The notes under the pieces are model-generated. The model was not told the origin of the DNA, did not search any database, and worked only from the letters and a program-made list of their open reading frames with translations. This document shows positions 1 through 8,063 of a DNA stretch of 64,000 bases, piece by piece. Position 1 is the first letter of the stretch. Every line of letters starts with the position of its first letter. The position numbers were made by a program, and so were the translations under genes. This stretch comes from Ruegeria sp. Ofav3-42. GTDB taxonomy: Bacteria > Pseudomonadota > Alphaproteobacteria > Rhodobacterales > Rhodobacteraceae. The stretch spans positions 310,001 to 374,000 of the forward strand of contig NZ_JAKRGB010000001.1 in the NCBI RefSeq assembly GCF_022347725.1, in the 5' to 3' direction.

Positions 1-2632
1 TGTACCCGTAATCCTGACCCCACTGAGCGCTCAGTTTATCCAATTCAGGTAGCAGATCATCCAGAACTTGACTTGCGGTCTTTCCGGACACGTCTGACAG
101 AACGGTAATCGCGCGTTCGCCGTTCCAATGCAGAATATTCAGCGCACTTTCTTTAAGCTCGACATCCACAAGCTCGGCAAGCGGTACCGAATTTCCGTTG
201 CTGGTAATGACGTTCAGCAACTGCGGCTCACCAGGAATTGTCGGGCCACCCAGCTGGCCTTCCCGGCTGGGCCAGGCATACCCCATGCGAATATCAATAT
301 CTTCGCGAATCCCGCCCAGAACGTATTTTCCAACATCGTCAGTGTTCAGCATAAAGCGCACTTGCTTTGCCAATTCCTCTGCCGGCAAACCATAGAAGTT
401 CAGAACTTCCATCTTTGGCTTCGCTTCGATGTCTAGCGCGACCAGTCCCAGATTGTCCCTGACATTTCGCGTGCCCTGAATTTCTTTGAGCTTGCTTTGC
501 ACATCCATCGACATATCCCGAAGACGATCGATATCAGGGCCGGACAGGACAATCTGCACAGGCGATTCAGGCGATGCATCACCCGCTGGCATGGTCAGGT
601 TCAGTCGCCCACCGGGGCAACTTGTCATGGCGGAACCCAGTGCCGAACGGATGTCGTCTTCGTATTCGTAGGCGATCTTTTCACGGTCTTTGCGAGGCAA
701 GAAAGTCCCGGTGAAGCCCACGTAGCTCAGGTCTTTTGTGCTCGAAAGCTGATCCGAAAGCGCCGGTGTGGAAAATGGGCTTTTTTCACCGACGTATTTG
801 GTGACGCTTTTGAAAAAGGGCTGAGCCGCCAGAACGTCTCCGGCTGCGTCGGCACACATCTGCGCGGTTTCAAGAGACGTATCCGGCTCAAGCTCGATCA
901 ACACACCCATGTCCTGACCGTCGGAACGGCCCAACAATTCGCTGGGCAAAGTTGAAAAAGCCATCAGCGACGCTGTGAACACAGCGCCAGCGACAGCGGT
1001 CCATGCGATAGCTGTCAAACGATTGCGGACGAAAAACCTTTCAAGCAGGCTATCCAGGGATTCCGACAGTTTTTCAGAGATTCTGTCGATGGCGGTCTTT
1101 TTGACCACCGTCCCGGGCTTGGGCAGAACATAGCGCGACAGGGGAACCGCCAGAACAAGCGCAACCAGCAAGGCCATTAGCAGGGCAACAATCGCAGTGG
1201 ATGGGAGAATGCGGATAAACTTGCCCGCCGTCCCCTCAATACCAAGCAGGGGTGCCATGGCAAACACCGTCGTCAGGGTGCCGGTCAGAGCAGGAATGGC
1301 GTAGGTTCTGATGGTTTCCAATGCGGCATCAGAGAACTTCTTACCCTTGACGAACATAGCATCATGCATGCCCTCCATCATCAGGATGAAAACGTCCACC
1401 AGCAGACCTAGGGCGATGACCATACCAATGATAACCATCTGGTTCAGAGTGAATCCAAACAGCGCCAAAACGATCAATGTTCCGGCAAAGGTGATCGGAA
1501 TTGCCAGACCGGCGACCAGTGCCTCGCGCCAAGTCAAACTGAAAAACAGGATGACAAAGACAGCAAGCATCGCCTGCCAACCGTTGTTGAATACGTTGGT
1601 GAGGTTGGTGTTAATCGTGACCGAGTTGTCAGTCACCACATAGTATTCAATGCCCTCTGGCCAGGTTTCACGCGCGCGACGATCCGCCAGCAGTTCTTTG
1701 GCCTGAGTGATTACATTGATGGCGTCTGCACCGGGCTGTTTGGTCAGCGAAAGCTCGATCGCGGTTTTGAATGGTCCGTCGTCGATGCTGAAAGACGTTC
1801 TCGTGCGCTCTTCGGCCAGCGTTCGACGTACTTCGGCAACTTCGGACAGGCGGATCACACGCCCACTGTCGGCGCGGGTGATCGGCAGGTCGCGGATCTG
1901 ATCCAGTGAATCAAAACGGCCCTGGAACCGGAAAATCGAGCCCAACTGTTCGCCGTCGAACTTACCCCAGGGCATGTTCAGATTGTTCTGCTCAAGCGCG
2001 TGTGCGACCTGAGTTGCGGAAATGCCTAATGATTGCAGGCGCGCGCCAATCAGGCGAATGGCGACGATGTCGTCTCGCTTGCCGATAACCTTTGCTTCGT
2101 TGACACCCTGAATGCGACCCAATTCTTTTTTCAGGTCTTCCGCGGTTTTGGACAGCTCCTCAAGACCAGCATCGCCAGTCAGGCGAATAGAAAAGATGGG
2201 CGAATCCGAAACGCGGGTCTGCTTCAGCTTGGGTTCTTTCGCGGCGGCAGGCAGCTCCGATTTGGCCTCAGCCAGCTTGGCGCGAAGATTGGTCATCGCT
2301 TCTTCCGGCGAGACGTTGGCGCGAAACTCGACGGAGATCACCGAAAACCCCTGAAACGAACCGCTGAGCAGTTTCTTGACGCCGGGAATATCTTTCAGGT
2401 GCTTTTCAAGCTTGAGCGTTACCTGCTGCTCGATGGTTTGTCCGTCAGCTTCGCCCCATTCGGTTGTAACAATCGCCGATGCGATGTTCAGGTCGGGCTG
2501 TGCCTCTTTCACCATACCGATGGCGGACATTACCCCGCCGACGACCAAAATGATCAGCAAAAGGCGCGCAAATGTTGTTTTGAGAATGAATACCCGGCTC
2601 AAAAATCCGGGAGCTTGGGACGTATCGCTCAC
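1..2632 (-). CDS. RND (HAE1-type) multidrug efflux permease, 3' end cut by window
   Basis: Inner-membrane proton-driven efflux permease that would work with the adaptor encoded just upstream. About 877 codons are visible and the C-terminus lies outside the window. Residues about 17-37 form TM1, followed by a long periplasmic porter domain and then a run of TM helices. One of these carries GLLVDVFILMMEG, the TM4 motif; AcrB has two adjacent Asp here (VDD) while this protein has one (VDV). The start is GTG at 2632, whose GTGA overlaps the adaptor stop by 4 bp, so the two are translationally coupled. Substrate cannot be told from the sequence. The family call is secure; the direction of transport follows from family knowledge. 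Confidence 0.93.
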   Translation of the reverse strand, partial: MSDTSQAPGFLSRVFILKTTFARLLLIILVVGGVMSAIGMVKEAQPDLNIASAIVTTEWGEADGQTIEQQVTLKLEKHLKDIPGVKKLLSGSFQGFSVISVEFRANVSPEEAMTNLRAKLAEAKSELPAAAKEPKLKQTRVSDSPIFSIRLTGDAGLEELSKTAEDLKKELGRIQGVNEAKVIGKRDDIVAIRLIGARLQSLGISATQVAHALEQNNLNMPWGKFDGEQLGSIFRFQGRFDSLDQIRDLPITRADSGRVIRLSEVAEVRRTLAEERTRTSFSIDDGPFKTAIELSLTKQPGADAINVITQAKELLADRRARETWPEGIEYYVVTDNSVTINTNLTNVFNNGWQAMLAVFVILFFSLTWREALVAGLAIPITFAGTLIVLALFGFTLNQMVIIGMVIALGLLVDVFILMMEGMHDAMFVKGKKFSDAALETIRTYAIPALTGTLTTVFAMAPLLGIEGTAGKFIRILPSTAIVALLMALLVALVLAVPLSRYVLPKPGTVVKKTAIDRISEKLSESLDSLLERFFVRNRLTAIAWTAVAGAVFTASLMAFSTLPSELLGRSDGQDMGVLIELEPDTSLETAQMCADAAGDVLAAQPFFKSVTKYVGEKSPFSTPALSDQLSSTKDLSYVGFTGTFLPRKDREKIAYEYEDDIRSALGSAMTSCPGGRLNLTMPAGDASPESPVQIVLSGPDIDRLRDMSMDVQSKLKEIQGTRNVRDNLGLVALDIEAKPKMEVLNFYGLPAEELAKQVRFMLNTDDVGKYVLGGIREDIDIRMGYAWPSREGQLGGPTIPGEPQLLNVITSNGNSVPLAELVDVELKESALNILHWNGERAITVLSDVSGKTASQVLDDLLPELDKLSAQWGQDYGY

Positions 2633-3879
2633 TTGTCTGCCCCTTTTGCTTTGACCGAATTAACTTTCATTCCGTCCAGCAAGCGGCTCTTTCCGATTGT
2701 GACAACGGTGTCCCCTGCTCTCAGTCCCGAAGTGACTTCAACGCCTTCAAAATCGAACAGACCCAGTTCGACCTTGTGCTTCGTGACCGTGTTGTCATCC
2801 GAGAGTGTAAAGGCATACCTATCATCCCCTTCAGCCTTGATCGCTGACAGCGGCACAACAATCGCATCTTCCTTGTGCCCAACCTCGATCCAGACAGTGA
2901 CAAAAGCGCCGTCGCGCAGTTTTTGCGTGCTGTTATCCAGATCTAGTCGGACGCGAATGGACCGGTCTGACGGGTCAACAGCAGGGCTGACCGAGGTCAC
3001 CTGGGTCAATTGCCTGCCCGCTGCCCATGCGTCGACTGCGGACTGGTTTTGTTGTGTCGCGGTATCCGCGCCGAACTCTTGCGCCTTGGCGAGAAAGTCC
3101 TCGCTGATCACAACGGCGGGCTGACCAACCTTGACGCGCTCTGCAATGAACACGGGCAGGTTCACCGAAATCTCAAATTCATTCGGGTCGATCACGGCAA
3201 TCGGGGCCGTGCGCGAGGCTGTGCCCAGGTTCGTTGCGTCAAATTGCTGTGGTGTAACATACTGATCTTCACGGATGTTGATAAACGAGACCACGCCATC
3301 AAACGGTGCGCGCAACTGACCGAGACGCAGTTGTGTTTTTGTCTGGTCGACACGGGCTGCTGCTGCGTCTTGCGCGGCCACTGCACCATCATATGCCGCC
3401 TGGGCAGTCTCCAGCTGCGCCGTGGTCGAAACGCCACGGTCGACCAGTGTTTTTGTGCGTTCAAGCTTCTGTCGGGCTGAAGTTACCTGAACTTGGGTAT
3501 TTGCAAGCTCGGCTTGCGCAACCTTTAACGCAGCTTCCGCCTGAGAGTTGTCCAACTCTGCCAGCAATTCGCCTTCGGGATATTGCTCCGACGGTCCTGC
3601 GACTGCATTGCCCTCGTGCAAGAGGTTTCCGTTCTCAACCTTCTTAATGAAAACAACGCGCCCGGCTTTTTCGAACGAAAGAAAATCCCGGCGCACCGCT
3701 TGAACGGTCCCCTGCGCAACCTGAAAGTCGCTTATGTCCTTGCGGATGACGGGCGCAACCAGAACCGTCACAAGGTTCTCAGATTCCACCTGAGCGACCG
3801 CCGCAATTGGGCTTGCGGCCCCGATTGACAAACCAAGAGTGAAGATCAGGGGGGAAATACACTTTGAGAGAGGGAGCAA
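2629..3879 (-). CDS. RND efflux periplasmic adaptor (HlyD/AcrA family)
   Basis: Membrane-fusion protein of 416 aa that would bridge the RND permease to an outer-membrane channel; no channel gene is visible here. It begins with TTG at 3879 and has a Sec signal peptide ending near AAVAQ (residue 30). Residues about 60-210 hold the lipoyl-type half motifs around a long alpha-helical hairpin, with QAEAALKVAQAELANTQ on one side and LRAPFDGVVSFINI closing the lipoyl domain. Beta-barrel and membrane-proximal domains follow to the C-terminus. It is the first gene of a two-gene operon, divergent from a MerR-type regulator, which suggests drug- or stress-responsive control. Confidence 0.92.
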   Translation of the reverse strand: MLPLSKCISPLIFTLGLSIGAASPIAAVAQVESENLVTVLVAPVIRKDISDFQVAQGTVQAVRRDFLSFEKAGRVVFIKKVENGNLLHEGNAVAGPSEQYPEGELLAELDNSQAEAALKVAQAELANTQVQVTSARQKLERTKTLVDRGVSTTAQLETAQAAYDGAVAAQDAAAARVDQTKTQLRLGQLRAPFDGVVSFINIREDQYVTPQQFDATNLGTASRTAPIAVIDPNEFEISVNLPVFIAERVKVGQPAVVISEDFLAKAQEFGADTATQQNQSAVDAWAAGRQLTQVTSVSPAVDPSDRSIRVRLDLDNSTQKLRDGAFVTVWIEVGHKEDAIVVPLSAIKAEGDDRYAFTLSDDNTVTKHKVELGLFDFEGVEVTSGLRAGDTVVTIGKSRLLDGMKVNSVKAKGADK

Positions 3880-4054
3880 GGCTCTTCCTTCCTTTTTTCA
3901 TTTGTCAATGCTTTGTGATCGCGATGCGTCCAAGCAAACCGGTCGGTTGTTGCAGTAACTTCTCCCCTGAACACTTGCTCTCTGCCTTCGGTGCGTGAGT
4001 TGAGGCATGCCAAAGCGGGTCAGGGCAAAAAACATCAGGCCCACTACACAAACT

Positions 4055-4085
4055 TGAAACCATGGTCAATGGTCCATAGTTCAAC
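4055..4085. promoter_or_regulatory. candidate MerR-type operator between efflux operon and regulator
   Basis: The 244-bp divergent gap holds nested repeats: TTGAA (4055-4059) faces TTCAA (4081-4085), and inside it ACCAT and ATGGT flank a short spacer (4060-4074). MerR-family proteins bind dyads lying between the -35 and -10 of divergent promoters, so this is the most likely site. The -10 elements are not convincing, so the exact centre is uncertain. Confidence 0.35.
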
Positions 4086-4123
4086 TTATTGTAGGTCGCT
4101 CGGAACTGGGATATCCGATCCAC

Positions 4124-4516
4124 ATGAGAATAGGTGAACTTGCGAACAGGACTGGTCTGACCCGGGACGCCATAAGGTTTTATGAGCGTGCTGGATTGAT
4201 TCAGTCACTGCCCGGAGATGAGGCGACGAATACGTATCGGGACTATCCCGAGCATCTGGTTGAGGATCTGGTGTTTATTGCACAAGCGCGCGAAGCCGGG
4301 TTGTCGGTAAGCGAGCTCAAAGAAATGAACGATACGCTCGATGGAGATGAAGCACCTGCTCTCGAGGCTGGGATTAAGGTAATTGAGGACAGGATCCAAA
4401 AAACCGAACGCACTTTGGCTTTCCTTTTGGATACGCAAAAGAGGCTTCAGGCTGTAGCTAAGGGCGATAAATCCGAACCCTGGACCGAGCAATGGATTAA
4501 CAGAAACTCTCAATAG
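4124..4516 (+). CDS. MerR family transcriptional regulator
   Basis: One-component DNA-binding regulator of 130 aa. The N-terminal 70 residues are a classic MerR winged helix (MRIGELANRTGLTRDAIRFY). Residues about 80-120 form the antiparallel coiled-coil dimer helix (IEDRIQKTERTLAFLLDTQ). The C-terminal effector region is short and has no Cys cluster, which argues against a metal sensor of the CueR/ZntR type. The gene is divergent from the RND efflux pair and probably activates it. The ATG start gives the canonical N-terminus. Confidence 0.88.
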   Translation: MRIGELANRTGLTRDAIRFYERAGLIQSLPGDEATNTYRDYPEHLVEDLVFIAQAREAGLSVSELKEMNDTLDGDEAPALEAGIKVIEDRIQKTERTLAFLLDTQKRLQAVAKGDKSEPWTEQWINRNSQ

Positions 4517-4596
4517 CTCTAAATTGAGTAGAGAAAATTGAGAAAACGAATCTTTTGCATAGTTGCATCGCTCATCCCAATTCCAATCTTCCTGTT

Positions 4597-4950
4597 TTAA
4601 TAATTAAATCCAAAACTTATTCGATTTTGATGCCTCTTTCTGTCCGTCATCAGAGGCAAATAGTAGTTTTTGAGCAGGATGCGGGTCTTCAGGGTTTGGT
4701 GCCAACGCTCAATCTTGCTCTGGGTCTTAGGGTGGTATGGTGTTCCTCGGACATGATCGATGTCCTGATCTTCCGGCCATTCAGCAAGTTCACCAGACAT
4801 ACAACTGGATCCGTTATCGCTGAGCAGCCATGGCTTGAGGAAGACGGTCGCCTGGCCGCAGCCCGAAGCCTGCAAAGCCAGGTCCGGCGTATCGGTGACA
4901 TCACCCCGGCACATGCCAGCAAATTGGAAAACGCGTGTGCTATGGTGCCA
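4597..4950 (-). pseudogene. IS3-family transposase (OrfB, rve domain) fragment
   Basis: An internal piece of a DDE integrase-type transposase of an IS3-family element. Visible blocks are RGDVTDTPDLALQASG, LLSDNGSS (with the second catalytic Asp) and the RGTPYHPKTQSKIERWHQTL block with its Glu. The first catalytic Asp region, OrfA, the C-terminal tail and both inverted repeats are missing or unrecognisable, so the copy is dead. Upstream of residue 1 the frame degenerates into the neighbouring recombinase remnant. Confidence 0.8.
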
Positions 4951-4954
4951 GTCA

Positions 4955-5900
4955 CACTCGAGATGTCCGGATCTTGCGCTGCCCTGTGGCCGGATAGCAC
5001 CATGCGACTTCTTCAGGAGGCATATTGGTCGAGTTCATTGAGTTCTTAGCCAGGATCAACTTGCCCCCGCAGCAGGTCAAATTGCTAAGACCATTCTCAG
5101 ATCGCTGCCGACCGTTCTGCAACTGTAGAAAGGTATTTTGCCCTTTTGGAAGCTTTGCGAGTAGAGCTTTGAGTTCTGGATGTAGAAGAATGTCAATTAG
5201 AGCGACTCAGTTGTTTCGGGTCGTCTGCCGTCGATGTTTCAGTCGACCACGAACCACATTTGGGGGTCCAAATCTGACCGCGTCGACGCAAGCAACACCG
5301 GTAAAAAGCGTTAGATGCATCGCTGTGTTTTCTCAGGTGCCGGATTCGTGGGTTTGACCGAAGTTCTCAATGTCTACCTCGGACCATGTGCGCAAGATTT
5401 CGGTTACCTCTGGGAATAGTTTGAGATCGTTGAGGGGATTGTCATGACGCCACTCCAAGTCCATGGCCAAGTCCATCATTTTCCTCAACAGGTTGCGACG
5501 ATGGTTTGCCGCTGATGGTGTGGAGGTTTTCTCTTGCAGGATCTATTTGAAGTGAGGGCGCCGGATTTTCTTTGCCGATTTTTGACCATGCGCTTCGAGA
5601 ATACTCTCAATCACCCTTCGGTATTTTCATTTCGTGCTGGCGCCACGAGAAAATGAAATCCGACGAGCTGAAACACTCTTCAGCCAACCGGCTAAAGCTG
5701 TGCCGGGACTGTTGATACTGTCCTTTGGCTGCTTTTTGACCAGCTACTGCCAATCCATACCGGTGCCGAAAACTAACCGACCCATAGACAGTGCCAAGTT
5801 CAACAGACATCCCGTTCTTTCGATAGCGCCAGCGTATTTTCCCATGTCGGTCAACGTATGACGACGTATTGGGAAACTGCATTCTAACTTTCTTACTCAC
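4955..5900 (-). pseudogene. degenerate tyrosine recombinase (phage-type integrase)
   Basis: Read from 5900 leftward across several frameshifts and stops. The first frame (GTG at 5900) encodes an arm-type N-terminus (YVDRHGKIRWRYRKNGMSVE). After a frameshift near 5640 the core-binding domain continues (KYRRVIESILEAHG, then SAANHRRNLLRKMMDLAMDL and RTWSEVDIENF), with a stop near 5357. Beyond it, MHLTLFTGVACVDAVRFGPP corresponds to the catalytic segment that normally reads LYTGQRRSDVVRFG, so the first catalytic Arg is lost. The segment HPELKALLAKLPKGQ follows before similarity fades near 4960. The gene is clearly inactive; its order of blocks matches integrases of prophages or islands in this group. 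Confidence 0.82.
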
Positions 5901-5920
5901 TGGGGGAGCACCCCCCAGTG
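5898..5920. repeat. perfect 9-bp hairpin at start of integrase remnant
   Basis: CACTGGGGG (5898-5906) and CCCCCAGTG (5912-5920) pair perfectly around a 5-base loop. The left arm contains the GTG start codon of the integrase remnant. It could be a transcription stop, an excisionase- or integrase-binding dyad, or translational control of the former integrase. Confidence 0.6.
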
Positions 5921-6287
5921 GTGCGAAGATCAGAAAGTTGGAAGAAGATGCAACCGCAATGAATTAAAGGTTCGTCAAACCACAAAATTTACTTTGTGGG
6001 TTATTGTGCGGCAAATGAAGGGTTCACCATTCTAAGCCATTGTTTTCTTGGGAATGTGACAATACCTGTTTCTCCGCCACAATTCTTTGGATTTGGGCAT
6101 CATATCGTTTTCGACAACCGTGCTGTCCGTATACAGTCACGCGTGACGGCGTGTTATTGCCATCTGTGCCCTTCGGATCGGCGCAGGCTGGCTCAATACC
6201 CCGTATTGAAAAGAACTTCGGGGAATTCCCCTTTGATTACTATTAGTTTTGAACCATCTCAGCGGCACTTATTTCAAGGAGAGACAC
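5921..6287. other. intergenic region, no convincing gene
   Basis: Between the integrase remnant and the next gene I see no supported coding sequence; an open rightward frame here has no recognisable protein character. It holds an imperfect hairpin around 5978-6002 and a perfect 12-bp palindrome GGGGAATTCCCC at 6220-6231, upstream of the Ala-rich gene. Base composition is lower in GC than the flanks, as expected for former island DNA. Confidence 0.5.
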
Positions 6288-6782
6288 ATGTCGCGTACTA
6301 TCTTGTTAGCTGTATTCGTCGCCGCCATTGGCGCGGGCATTTATTACTATCTCAACCAACCAGAACCGACCCCGGCCGAGCAACTGCAGTCAGCTGCCCA
6401 AGACGCGGGCGATGCGGTCAACGAAGCCGTGGATGCGGCAACCGAGCAGGTGAACGAAGCTGCCTCGTCCGTCGCCGACCAGGCCTCGCAAGCTGCCGAG
6501 CAAGCCGGACAGGCGGCCACCGATCTGGCCAACCAGGCCGGAGATCAAGTTGCATCTTTGGCCGGCCAGGGTCAGGATCTGGTCAATACGTGGATCGAGC
6601 AAGGTTCTCTGAACGTCCAGAATTTCGACTATGATGCCATGGTCGCTTCGGTTCAAAACAGCGATCTGGCGCAAGACTTGAAGGATCAAGCCATCAAGAT
6701 CCTGGACGAGATCAAGGCATCTCCGCAGTTGATCGGCGAAAAGATAGAAGAGCTCCGGACCCTTCTGTCGGGACAACAATAA
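6288..6782 (+). CDS. membrane-anchored Ala-rich helical protein, function unknown
   Basis: 164 aa. I start it at ATG 6288, preceded by AAGGAGAG, rather than at an upstream in-frame codon. Residues 3-21 form one hydrophobic segment (uncleaved anchor or signal). Residues about 28-95 are an Ala/Gln/Glu-rich amphipathic repeat (EAVDAATEQVNEAASSVADQ, then SQAAEQAGQAATDLANQAG) resembling LEA-like or apolipoprotein-like helices. The C-terminal 60 residues look like a small folded helical domain. It most likely projects into the periplasm. A clear terminator follows. I do not recognise a characterised family. Confidence 0.75.
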   Translation: MSRTILLAVFVAAIGAGIYYYLNQPEPTPAEQLQSAAQDAGDAVNEAVDAATEQVNEAASSVADQASQAAEQAGQAATDLANQAGDQVASLAGQGQDLVNTWIEQGSLNVQNFDYDAMVASVQNSDLAQDLKDQAIKILDEIKASPQLIGEKIEELRTLLSGQQ

Positions 6783-6788
6783 GCCAAG

Positions 6789-6820
6789 GGGCCGTTCGAT
6801 TTCGAGCGGCCCTTTTCTTT
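6789..6820 (+). terminator. intrinsic terminator after the Ala-rich gene
   Basis: A 10-bp stem (6789-6798 with 6803-6812, one G-U pair) with a 4-base loop is followed by TTTTCTTT. It lies 7 bp beyond the stop codon. Confidence 0.88.
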
Positions 6821-6965
6821 CGCGCGCCCCGGACCTCCAGCTACGTCAGTCGCCCCTCAGATTGACGCGCCTGCTACGGTTTGATTGGCTGCCCCTAAAT
6901 CCAAAGCTACATCATTTGCGACAGACCCAGTCTGTGCAGTGTCCGTACAGGAAATAGGAGAAACT

Positions 6966-7994
6966 ATGACCGCCCTGCCCGCAAACATGTTTGCCGTCAT
7001 TCAGACCCATGACGGGTACTCCGGATCGGCCTCTGGACCGTTTATTGAGGACGCCGCCCATTGGCTGGCCGAAGCGGAGATTCCGGTTCCTGAGCCCGGC
7101 CCCGGACAGGTTCTGATCAAACTGCGGGCGTCTTCGGTAAACCCGTCCGATATCCACTTTATCAAGGGGGAATACGGTCAACCGCGTGTTAAAGGAATGC
7201 CAGCCGGCTTCGAGGGGTGCGGCGATGTGGTCGCCACCGGCACCGGTGCCGAAGCGCTGCAAGGACAGCGGGTTGCGTTTGTTGCCGCCGGTTCTGGTGC
7301 TTGGGCGGAATATATTGTGACGCAAGCCATGATGTGCATTCCGCTGCGGCCCGATATCTCGGACGAGGACGGGTCGGCACAGATCGTCAATCCAATGACC
7401 GCGATGGCGATGGTCGACATTGCTCGAAGCACCGGAGACGCCTTTATCGTCTCGGCCGCGACAAGTCAGTTGGGTAAGCTGATGTGCTCGCTGGGTCGCG
7501 ATCTGGGACTGAAACCAATCGCAATCGTCCGCCGGGCCGGGGCGGTAGACGCTTTGAAAGAGCTCGGCGCGCATGATGTTCTGGTCACTTCTGATCCGGA
7601 TATGATGCAGAAATTCGCGGCACTAAGTGCCGAACTCAAACCCCGCGTGTTTTTGGATGCCGTCGCTGATCAAACATCCGAGCAGATCTTTTGCGCGATG
7701 CCAAACGGCGCGCGTTGGGTTGTCTACGGCAAGCTGAGTCCGGAGCTTCCGAAGCTGACGCAGACAGGTCAGTTGATCTTTATGAGTAAGCGGATCGAAG
7801 GGTTTTGGCTGACGCAATGGATGACCTCAACACCGCCAGCAGACCAGATGCGCGTTGTCGGTGAGGTTCAGGCCCGATTTGCCGATGGCCGTTGGAAAAC
7901 CGATGTTTCTGAACGGCTTGCGCTGCGTGACGTGGTGTCAAATCTGGCCGATGCGCTGAAAAAGAGTGACGGAAAGGTAATAATCACGCCATAG
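6966..7994 (+). CDS. MDR-family NADPH quinone/enoyl reductase-like oxidoreductase
   Basis: 342-aa medium-chain dehydrogenase/reductase without structural zinc. The start is ATG 6966 behind GGAAATAGGAGA. The N-terminal catalytic domain has ASSVNPSDIHFIKGEYGQPR and GFEGCGDVVATG, the pattern of the MECR/ETR (trans-2-enoyl reductase-like) and quinone-oxidoreductase branch. The Rossmann part spans about residues 150-290, with the coenzyme-binding loop around VSAATSQLGKLMCSLG, where the usual GGxGxxG is altered. Substrate is not predictable. It sits alone between two hairpins, upstream of the Liv transporter operon in the same direction. Confidence 0.85.
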   Translation: MTALPANMFAVIQTHDGYSGSASGPFIEDAAHWLAEAEIPVPEPGPGQVLIKLRASSVNPSDIHFIKGEYGQPRVKGMPAGFEGCGDVVATGTGAEALQGQRVAFVAAGSGAWAEYIVTQAMMCIPLRPDISDEDGSAQIVNPMTAMAMVDIARSTGDAFIVSAATSQLGKLMCSLGRDLGLKPIAIVRRAGAVDALKELGAHDVLVTSDPDMMQKFAALSAELKPRVFLDAVADQTSEQIFCAMPNGARWVVYGKLSPELPKLTQTGQLIFMSKRIEGFWLTQWMTSTPPADQMRVVGEVQARFADGRWKTDVSERLALRDVVSNLADALKKSDGKVIITP

Positions 7995-8003
7995 TAGAAC
8001 CAA

Positions 8004-8031
8004 GCCCCGGACCATGGAGGATGTCCGGGGC
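8004..8031 (+). terminator. stem-loop after MDR oxidoreductase gene
   Basis: GCCCCGGAC (8004-8012) pairs perfectly with GTCCGGGGC (8023-8031) around a 10-base loop, 10 bp beyond the stop. There is no U-tract (CACCAAAAAC follows), so it may be a processing barrier or weak terminator before the transporter operon. Confidence 0.55.
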
Positions 8032-8063
8032 ACCAAAAACGCCGGGCATACCGGCATGGGAGG

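Noticed and set aside
2033..3124. 363-codon rightward open frame across two genes
   Set aside because: Antisense to the RND permease and adaptor; the sense frames give clear families.
3905..4123. 72-codon leftward frame in the efflux-MerR gap
   Set aside because: Fills the divergent promoter region; no ribosome site or family, better explained as regulatory DNA.
5996..6634. 212-codon rightward open frame
   Set aside because: Its 3' half overlaps the Ala-rich gene in another frame; the AAGGAGAG site and anchor support the shorter gene instead.
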